Shown piece by piece: positions 1 to 4,354 of a stretch of DNA of 6,616 nt; the stretch's first letter is position 1, and each line of letters opens with the position of its first letter. The notes under the pieces were generated by a model. The model worked only from the letters and a program-made list of their open reading frames with translations. It was not told the DNA's origin and made no database searches. The stretch comes from Rickettsiales bacterium (lineage in GTDB: Bacteria > Pseudomonadota > Alphaproteobacteria > Rickettsiales > UBA3002): NCBI GenBank assembly GCA_002725445.1, contig PBPD01000090.1:1-6616 (forward strand). The letters are read 5' to 3'. Made by a program: the position numbers and the translations under genes.

Positions 1-742
1 CATCGCGGCGAGCATCTTCCAACAGCGACACCATATCATACGCCGCATCACCCATCAGCGCGTCTTGATAGTCGAGCACGCCAACGCGTTTGATGCCCTC
101 ACGCTCTGGCAGCCATAACAAATTGTCGGCATGATAATCGCGATGCACAGGCAAGCTGGTGCCTACATTCGCACGGGTCAGCACGCTGCGCCATAGTGAC
201 AGCCATTCTTCGCGCAATTCTTTGGCTTTCTCCACACCATGAATTTGTGGCAAAAACCAATCGCTAAACAGCGCCACCTCACGTAAATACGCTTGCTCAT
301 TATAAGGCGGCAAGTCATGTGGTGCCAAATCATAGCCCTGCATATGCAGGTCTGCCAGCCAGTCAATGGCGGCATTATACAACTCCATCTCCATCTGCGG
401 CTGCGCCTGCAACAATTTGGTATAAGACGCATCGCCCAGATCTTCCAAAAGCAGAAAGCCGTTTTCTTCATCCTTAGCGAGTATCTTCGGTGCGCTATAT
501 CCCGCATCACGCAGAAAATAGGTCATCCGCACGAATGGGCGCACATCTTCTGCAGGTGGCGGGGCATCCATAAGCACGGCATGTGAGCCGTTATGCTCTA
601 CGCGGTCGTAACTACGAAACGACGCATCACCAGCCAGCAGGTCTCGCTTGGCAGTTCCCCACCCGGCTTCGTCCAGAAATATTTGTTTAGCTACATCACG
701 GTTTTGCATGGCTTTGGCAGTAGCGGTTTTAATCGAGAGCAT
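1..742 (-). CDS. amgK: AmgK-type sugar kinase (APH phosphotransferase fold), 3' end cut by window edge
   Basis: The visible part is 247 codons, from the ATG at 742 to the left edge; the C-terminus is missing. It belongs to the aminoglycoside-phosphotransferase/choline-kinase fold. The catalytic loop HRDYHADN is at residues 200-207 (catalytic D202, metal-ligand N207). It is followed by LDYQDALMG, whose D224 fills the DFG-like metal site, and then AAYDMVSLLEDARRD. That combination is typical of the AmgK group, known to phosphorylate the anomeric carbon of N-acetylmuramate and N-acetylglucosamine in peptidoglycan recycling in the cytosol. The AmgK family is usually about 330-350 residues, so roughly a quarter is missing. 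The start is backed by AGAGG seven bases upstream. It overlaps the end of tsaE by 14 bases, so the two are probably translationally coupled. The fold is certain; the substrate is inferred. A murU-type nucleotidyltransferase just outside the left edge would support it. Confidence 0.8.
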   Translation of the reverse strand, partial: MLSIKTATAKAMQNRDVAKQIFLDEAGWGTAKRDLLAGDASFRSYDRVEHNGSHAVLMDAPPPAEDVRPFVRMTYFLRDAGYSAPKILAKDEENGFLLLEDLGDASYTKLLQAQPQMEMELYNAAIDWLADLHMQGYDLAPHDLPPYNEQAYLREVALFSDWFLPQIHGVEKAKELREEWLSLWRSVLTRANVGTSLPVHRDYHADNLLWLPEREGIKRVGVLDYQDALMGDAAYDMVSLLEDARRD

Positions 743-1208
743 GTTGTGCCTCTGTTATAAGCCGTTGCCACTTGCCTGTCCCGTACAATTGACATGTTCG
801 GCCTGATTGTCCTGTCTGCTGCAACTCTAGCGTTAAATGCGCCGCAGGTAAATAATTACTCGCGATATCAGGCCATTCAATCACGCATATTCCATGCTGC
901 AATGCATCATCCAGCCCGGCTTCTTCCAGCTCGCTTTCCTCTTCTACCCGATACAGGTCAAAATGGTATAATGTCGCCTTGTGCCCCGCCTTTGTCTGCA
1001 CATCATAAGGCTGCACCAGCGTAAAAGTTGGGCTGGTAACGCTATCCTGAGCATCTGGCGATTGCATCGCATGAATAAGAAAACGTGCCAGTGTGGTTTT
1101 GCCTGCGCCTAAATCACCCCGCAAACACAGCACATCCCCCACATCGAGATGGCTAGCCAGCCATGTTGCAAGTTCTTGTGATGCTGATTCATCCGCCAGC
1201 GCGATCAC
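729..1208 (-). CDS. tsaE: tRNA threonylcarbamoyladenosine biosynthesis ATPase TsaE
   Basis: This 159-residue protein is full length for TsaE (YjeE). It is the small P-loop ATPase that works with TsaB and TsaD in the cytosol to place t6A on A37 of ANN-decoding tRNAs. The Walker A loop is GDLGAGKTT at residues 31-39. The other family blocks follow in order: SPTFTL at 59-64, YHFDLYR at 81-87 and VIEWPD at 109-114. The start is GTG, not ATG. It sits directly after the iscX stop with no spacer and is preceded by a strong GAGGAG site nine bases upstream. The codon before it is the in-frame TAA of iscX, so no earlier start is possible. The 3' end overlaps amgK by 14 bases. Pairing with an AmgK-type kinase suggests a conserved housekeeping operon rather than a shared pathway. 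The identification is very secure. Confidence 0.97.
   Translation of the reverse strand: MIALADESASQELATWLASHLDVGDVLCLRGDLGAGKTTLARFLIHAMQSPDAQDSVTSPTFTLVQPYDVQTKAGHKATLYHFDLYRVEEESELEEAGLDDALQHGICVIEWPDIASNYLPAAHLTLELQQTGQSGRTCQLYGTGKWQRLITEAQHALD
749..753 (-). promoter_or_regulatory. Ribosome binding site of amgK
   Basis: AGAGG on the minus strand lies inside the tsaE coding sequence, seven bases before the ATG at 742. It supports that start over the next in-frame ATG (codon 12). Confidence 0.6.
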
Positions 1209-1403
1209 TTATTCGCGCTCCTCGATCCAGGCCATTTGTATCGCTTCGAGAATTTTTTCGTTACACCCTTCCGGGTCATCATCAAATTCTTCCAGCCCCA
1301 CGACCCACTGCCGAAGGTCTGTAAAGCGCAGATTTATATTATCTTTGTCGGGATGCTCTTCTTCCAGTGAAATGGCAATATCAAATGTATCGGTCCAACG
1401 CAT
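1209..1403 (-). CDS. iscX: Fe-S cluster assembly protein IscX (YfhJ family)
   Basis: A 64-residue acidic protein (E. coli IscX has 66 residues). It matches the family along its whole length: WTD at 3-5, PD at 18-19, RFTDL at 26-30, W33, the acidic stretch EEFDDDP at 38-44 and NEKILEAI at 48-55, ending in an acidic tail. IscX is known to bind the cysteine desulfurase IscS and iron, and is proposed to tune cluster assembly on IscU in the cytosol. The ATG at 1403 has an AAGGAAGAG-like site about eight bases upstream. It heads a minus-strand operon with tsaE and amgK instead of sitting at the end of an isc operon as in E. coli. IscX is normally found in genomes with an ISC system, so iscS/iscU should exist elsewhere in this genome. 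Its ORF is in the same frame as tsaE, separated only by a TAA. Confidence 0.93.
   Translation of the reverse strand: MRWTDTFDIAISLEEEHPDKDNINLRFTDLRQWVVGLEEFDDDPEGCNEKILEAIQMAWIEERE
1218..1223 (-). promoter_or_regulatory. Strong ribosome binding site deciding the GTG start of tsaE
   Basis: GAGGAG on the minus strand lies within the last codons of iscX and ends nine bases before the GTG at 1208. It explains how a GTG immediately behind a stop codon is used as a start. Confidence 0.7.
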
Positions 1404-1579
1404 GGGCTAAGCTCTTCCTTTACTTCAAAAAAGGGTTGGTTTTGCTAGCCTACAGCAGTATGGTATGCGGCAATGCAAATCAAGTGCAGACTTTAACCTT
1501 GTGTTAAATTTTCTGCGCTATTTTTGTTGGTAAGCGCAGTTAGCGCAAATGCGAAAAAAACAAAAAAGGAAAGACCTCC
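1404..1579. promoter_or_regulatory. Divergent intergenic region between iscX and cheY
   Basis: These 176 bases lie between the divergent iscX and cheY starts and must hold the promoters for both directions. I could not find a convincing sigma-70 pair (-35/-10 with 16-18 base spacing), a FliA-type site or a sigma-54 site on either strand, so no promoter is placed. The cheY side is A/T-rich, with an A-tract at 1554-1567 running into the AGGA ribosome site at 1567-1570. The notable content is the inverted-repeat cluster at 1513-1547, listed separately. Confidence 0.5.
1513..1547 (+). repeat. Overlapping inverted repeats upstream of cheY (alternative hairpins)
   Basis: CTGCGCT (1513-1519) is perfectly complementary to AGCGCAG (1533-1539). 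TGCGCTA (1514-1520) is equally complementary to TAGCGCA (1541-1547). The left arm can pair with only one of the two right arms at a time. The right arms are near-direct repeats (TAAGCGCAG and TTAGCGCAA). The cluster lies 33-67 bases before the cheY start. It could be a protein-binding operator with three half sites, or a 5' leader with two competing stems. No function is proven from sequence. Confidence 0.45.
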
Positions 1580-1966
1580 ATGCCAGTAGATAAGAATATG
1601 CCAATTCTGATCGTAGACGATTACAAGACCATGCTACGCATCATCAAAAACCTGTTGAAACAGCTGGGTTTTGAGAATGTGGACGAAGCCACCGATGGAA
1701 CGATGGCGCTGGGTAAAATCCAGGAAAAGCAATATGGGCTGGTAATTTCCGATTGGAATATGGAGCCGATGTCGGGTTATGAGCTTTTGAAAAAAGTACG
1801 CGCGGCCGATGCCACTAAAGCGCTGCCTTTCATTATGATCACGGCAGAAAGCAAAACCGATAACGTGATTGCTGCGAAACAGGCAGGTGTGAGCAATTAC
1901 ATTGTGAAACCGTTTAATGCGGGAACACTAAAAACAAAAATGGAAGCAGTAATTGGCGCCTTTTAG
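1580..1966 (+). CDS. cheY: Chemotaxis response regulator CheY
   Basis: A single-domain receiver of 128 residues, the standard CheY length, with no output domain. All active-site positions are present: acidic pair D13/D14, phosphoacceptor D58 (in VISDWNMEPMSGYELL), T88 in MITAES, Y107 as the aromatic switch, and K110-P111 in the IVKPF motif. The DWNMEPMSG loop is characteristic of chemotaxis CheY proteins as opposed to DNA-binding regulators. CheY is phosphorylated by CheA and diffuses to the FliM/FliN switch to alter flagellar rotation. The ATG at 1580 has AGGA at 1567-1570 upstream; an internal ATG at codon 7 is less likely. A cheZ gene follows 56 bases later, which fits a signalling pair. 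No CheA is visible here. Confidence 0.92.
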   Translation: MPVDKNMPILIVDDYKTMLRIIKNLLKQLGFENVDEATDGTMALGKIQEKQYGLVISDWNMEPMSGYELLKKVRAADATKALPFIMITAESKTDNVIAAKQAGVSNYIVKPFNAGTLKTKMEAVIGAF

Positions 1967-1984
1967 GCCATGTAACTACCACGA

Positions 1985-1995
1985 CTAACAGTTAG
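1985..1995. repeat. Small odd palindrome CTAAC-A-GTTAG between cheY and cheZ
   Basis: Five-base arms surround a central A in the 56-base cheY-cheZ gap, 28 bases before the cheZ ATG. It is too tight for an RNA hairpin, so if functional it would be a DNA-level binding site. It could be chance. Confidence 0.3.
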
Positions 1996-2022
1996 CATTA
2001 TAACAGGGTTAAGGCAAAAAAC

Positions 2023-2682
2023 ATGACGACAACTACTCAGGCCAAACTTGGCGACTCATTACTGCGTAGCATGATCGCGTTGCGCGAACAAAAAGGCGAA
2101 ATAAAGATCGAAGACGTTGGCGCCATTCTGGAGGGCATCGCTTCTGGCATTGGCTCAGAATCTAAGACGGATACGTTCATCCGCTCAGAAATCCAGAATA
2201 TGGCCAATTATATTGTGCAGGCCAAACTCGAGATTGCCGCCATCGCACGCGCAGACGAGGAAGATGCAACACGCAATCTGAATCTGGCCAGCATGGAGTT
2301 GAGCGAAGTGGTCAAAGCCACGGAAGAGGCCACCAACAACATTATGGATGCAGCCGATGAAATCCAGAATATCTCTGGCGGCATCAACGACAGCTATATC
2401 ACCGAAAAGCTGGGTGAGCAGGCGATGAAAATTTACGATGCCTGTAATTTTCAAGACATCACTGGCCAGCGCATCAATAAGGTGCTCAAAACACTGGAAC
2501 ATTTGGAAAACCGCATCATGAAACTGGTTGCCTTGTTTGGCGGCGACCTGCCAGAAGGCTACGTGCTCAAGGGAGAAGATGGCGAGAACAAACGTCCGGA
2601 CGAGCATTTGATGAATGGCCCGCAACTGACAAAAGATGCGCCAAGCCAGGAAGAGATCGACAAATTATTTGCTGATATGTAG
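2023..2682 (+). CDS. cheZ: CheY-P phosphatase CheZ
   Basis: A 219-residue, mostly helical protein (E. coli CheZ has 214). It removes phosphate from CheY-P in the cytosol and so ends the motor signal. Residues about 50-170 form the long helical hairpin that becomes a dimeric four-helix bundle. Its catalytic face carries ACNFQDITGQRINK at 140-153, where D145 and Q149 match E. coli D143 and the catalytic glutamine Q147. A polar linker (about 182-207) leads to the C-terminal helix SQEEIDKLFADM, the expected CheY-binding tail. AAGG at 2011-2014, eight bases ahead, supports the ATG. It sits directly behind cheY, its substrate gene, and before the motor genes. The shared catalytic block and tail make the identification strong even though the middle of the protein diverges from enterobacterial CheZ. 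Confidence 0.92.
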   Translation: MTTTTQAKLGDSLLRSMIALREQKGEIKIEDVGAILEGIASGIGSESKTDTFIRSEIQNMANYIVQAKLEIAAIARADEEDATRNLNLASMELSEVVKATEEATNNIMDAADEIQNISGGINDSYITEKLGEQAMKIYDACNFQDITGQRINKVLKTLEHLENRIMKLVALFGGDLPEGYVLKGEDGENKRPDEHLMNGPQLTKDAPSQEEIDKLFADM

Positions 2683-2701
2683 GCAGGCTGATCGCCCTCC
2701 C

Positions 2702-2753
2702 CATAGGCTTTAAGGTAGATTTTAAGCGCTTTTTGCGCCACACTTAGCCTATG
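2702..2753 (+). promoter_or_regulatory. Possible leader stem enclosing the start codon of the first MotB-like gene
   Basis: CATAGGCT (2702-2709) is perfectly complementary to AGCCTATG (2746-2753), and the right arm contains the whole ATG. After a two-base TT bulge, AAG (2712-2714) can pair with CTT (2743-2745). A GCGC-TTTTT-GCGC mini hairpin (2726-2738) lies inside the loop. The start has no purine-rich ribosome site in the preceding 15 bases, and TAG at 2745-2747 blocks an earlier in-frame start. A folded transcript would hide the ATG, suggesting translational control. Structure only; function is inferred. Confidence 0.35.
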
Positions 2754-3506
2754 AGTGACGAAATACAGCAACCCGAAGAAAGCCCTAAAAACGATAGCGC
2801 TCCGCTATTTGTGTCGCTTTATGTCGTGTTGCTCGCCTTTTTCATCATGCTCAACACCATGGCTTCCATAGACCATGAAAAAATGGAAGATGCGGTCAGC
2901 AGCATCAAACACACTTTCAACTACCGCACAGACCTTGAGCCCGTCGTGGCAGACGTAACGCCGGGTGTGGGCACTGAAATATCTCTCACTCAATTTTTCG
3001 CTGGCGTGCGCCGGGTGGCTGAAAGCTATATTCCACTCGACCAACTGGAAATCACCAGCAACAACAACACCATGTTCATCCGCTTCCCACAAAGCAGCAT
3101 TTACATGCCGGAGGACGCAAGCCTAAGAGATTCAAATAACTTATTATTCAGTGATTTAGCGGACATTATTAAAGTATGGCAACCGGGTTTGCGCGTGGAT
3201 ATCGAATATCTGGTAGGCTACACCCCCAATCTCTATGCCCCTTCCAGCGAAGACACACGCTTGGCTATCGAGCGCGCTGGGGCATTTGCGCGGGCTATGG
3301 CCTCGCGTGAGGTCTATGCCAAACAGCTGGCACCCGGCCTTCAGCAAACCCACCCTGACGATGTCACACTGATTTTCCGCGTGCGGTCACTGGATGCCTC
3401 GCAGCTGAACCTTTCCGCACCCGCCACACCGCGCTCTGCGCCGGCCTCTACTGACGAAACCTTTGTTGACCCTGCCCCGGGCATTGAGGAGTTTGTAGAT
3501 GAGTGA
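2751..3506 (+). CDS. Divergent MotB-like protein lacking the channel aspartate
   Basis: 251 residues with MotB-like architecture: a short cytoplasmic N-tail, one membrane segment (about 18-38, PLFVSLYVVLLAFFIMLN), a periplasmic stalk, and an OmpA/MotB-like C-domain (about 100-205). A Pro/Ala/Ser-rich tail ends in an acidic stretch. Aligned on the FF pair of the membrane segment, the residue at the proton-carrying Asp position (E. coli MotB D32) is S22. The OmpA-like region reads VDIEYLVGYTPN where peptidoglycan binders have VNGHTD, and no terminal RRVDIVV block is seen. It therefore looks unable to carry ions or grip peptidoglycan in the standard way. Its 3' end overlaps the next, canonical MotB gene by eight bases, which suggests co-translation and possibly a heteromer. 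The frame is intact and codon use matches its neighbours, so it is probably a diverged paralogue rather than a pseudogene. The ribosome site is weak. MotB-family membership is likely; the role is unknown. Confidence 0.75.
   Translation: MSDEIQQPEESPKNDSAPLFVSLYVVLLAFFIMLNTMASIDHEKMEDAVSSIKHTFNYRTDLEPVVADVTPGVGTEISLTQFFAGVRRVAESYIPLDQLEITSNNNTMFIRFPQSSIYMPEDASLRDSNNLLFSDLADIIKVWQPGLRVDIEYLVGYTPNLYAPSSEDTRLAIERAGAFARAMASREVYAKQLAPGLQQTHPDDVTLIFRVRSLDASQLNLSAPATPRSAPASTDETFVDPAPGIEEFVDE
3486..3491 (+). promoter_or_regulatory. Strong ribosome binding site of the second MotB gene
   Basis: GAGGAG ends seven bases before the ATG at 3499 and lies inside the last codons of the preceding gene. It is in sharp contrast with the first MotB-like gene, which lacks a recognisable site. 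Confidence 0.75.
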
Positions 3507-4215
3507 CGATTTCCAGCTCATACCCGAAGATAATCAACCCAACAACGCATGGATGATTTCCTTTGCCGATCTGTTGTCGCTGCTGCTGACTTTCTTTGTG
3601 CTGCTGTTTTCCATGTCAACGATCGAGATAAATCAGTGGCAGAAATTGATCGAGTCCCTCTCACAGCGCCTCAACCCCTCGCGCGAAATCAATGTGATCG
3701 CCCCCGCCGAAGAGCGCAGCATTAACAAGATTGAAGTGAAAATAGCCACCGACCTCGACTATCTTCATACCATTCTCACCGAAAAACTGCTGGCCAGCGG
3801 TGCACTCAATCAGGACGTCACCCTGCGCCGACTGGATGACCGTGTAGTGATATCACTGGCAAGCGACGCGCTCTTCCGCTCAGGCAGCGCTGACCTCTCG
3901 CCAAAAGCCGATGCGATTATGAAAGGCGTGGGCGATATCACCCGCTCACTGGCCAATGCGATCGAGGTCAACGGCCACACCGACCCTAGCCCGGTTTCAG
4001 GCCGCAACTACACGTCCAACTGGGAATTATCGCTGGCGCGCGCTACCACCGTGGCCGATCAGGTGCGTGCGGCGGGCTATATGGACGACATCCCCATATT
4101 TGGCTATAGCGACAGTCGCTACAGTGAAATCACCGCCTCCAACCTCACACAAAATGAACGTTACAATCTCGCACGCCGCGTTGATATTGTCGTACGTGAG
4201 TATTTGCCTCGCTAA
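3499..4215 (+). CDS. motB: Flagellar motor stator protein MotB (OmpA-like peptidoglycan anchor)
   Basis: 238 residues. The N-terminal segment WMISFADLLSLLLTFFVLLF (18-37) is the classical MotB membrane helix, with D24 at the ion-carrying position. A stalk/plug region follows (about 40-105). The OmpA-like domain (about 110-236) has VNGHTD at 157-162, the SNWELSLARA block near 173-182, and ARRVDIVV at 225-232, the residues used to bind peptidoglycan. Known role: with MotA it forms the stator that turns ion flow into torque, fixed to the cell wall. It is somewhat shorter than E. coli MotB (308), mainly through a short N-tail and stalk. Translation is probably coupled to the preceding MotB-like gene (eight-base overlap, own GAGGAG). 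No motA is adjacent inside the window, so a stator-like protein for another TolQR/MotAB-type complex cannot be fully excluded, but cheY/cheZ upstream favours flagella. Confidence 0.85.
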   Translation: MSDDFQLIPEDNQPNNAWMISFADLLSLLLTFFVLLFSMSTIEINQWQKLIESLSQRLNPSREINVIAPAEERSINKIEVKIATDLDYLHTILTEKLLASGALNQDVTLRRLDDRVVISLASDALFRSGSADLSPKADAIMKGVGDITRSLANAIEVNGHTDPSPVSGRNYTSNWELSLARATTVADQVRAAGYMDDIPIFGYSDSRYSEITASNLTQNERYNLARRVDIVVREYLPR

Positions 4216-4354
4216 GGCAGGATTGCTATGGTATTTGCAAACTGGTACGGTACTTGCTTAGGTAATATGTATTCCGCAGGTAGGCGGCAAAAATAACCAT
4301 GTTGGCTTGCCCAAGGACGGGGCAGAACAACATTAAAAAAGAGTGTGGAACAGC
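4216..4354 (+). other. Intergenic gap between motB and the exported TPR-like protein
   Basis: 139 bases without a gene. Two weak stems are visible: CCGC/GCGG (4274-4277 with 4284-4287) and TGCCC/GGGCA (4308-4312 with 4320-4324). Neither is followed by a T-run, so no intrinsic terminator is called. A weak sigma-70-like pair could be TTGCTA (4223-4228) and TACGGT (4246-4251), 17 bases apart with an extended TGG; only 4/6 and 3/6 bases match. The gap is wider than those inside the upstream cluster and could hold a separate promoter for the downstream gene. Confidence 0.35.

Noticed and set aside
729..1403. iscX and tsaE as one gene broken by a nonsense mutation
   Set aside because: Each half matches a separate full-length family, and a strong ribosome site precedes the tsaE GTG.
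1093..1410. 105-codon plus-strand frame across iscX and tsaE
   Set aside because: It is antisense to two securely identified proteins and is low-complexity Ser-rich, as expected for a shadow of acidic codons.
1404..1579. Flagellar (FliA or sigma-54) promoter before cheY
   Set aside because: I found no TAAAG/GCCGATAA-like or GG-N10-GC-type pair with proper spacing.
2185..2625. 146-codon open frame antisense to cheZ
   Set aside because: It lies wholly inside a well-supported CheZ gene, lacks a plausible ribosome site and shows no recognisable motif.
2726..2738. GCGC-TTTTT-GCGC as an intrinsic terminator after cheZ
   Set aside because: The stem is only four pairs and the T-run is in the loop rather than after the stem.
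2751..3506. First MotB-like gene as a decayed pseudogene
   Set aside because: The frame is intact over 251 codons with a clean membrane helix, and its end is precisely coupled to the next gene. The losses are confined to specific motif positions.
4274..4324. Intrinsic terminator after motB
   Set aside because: The two stems are four and five pairs and neither is followed by a T-run.
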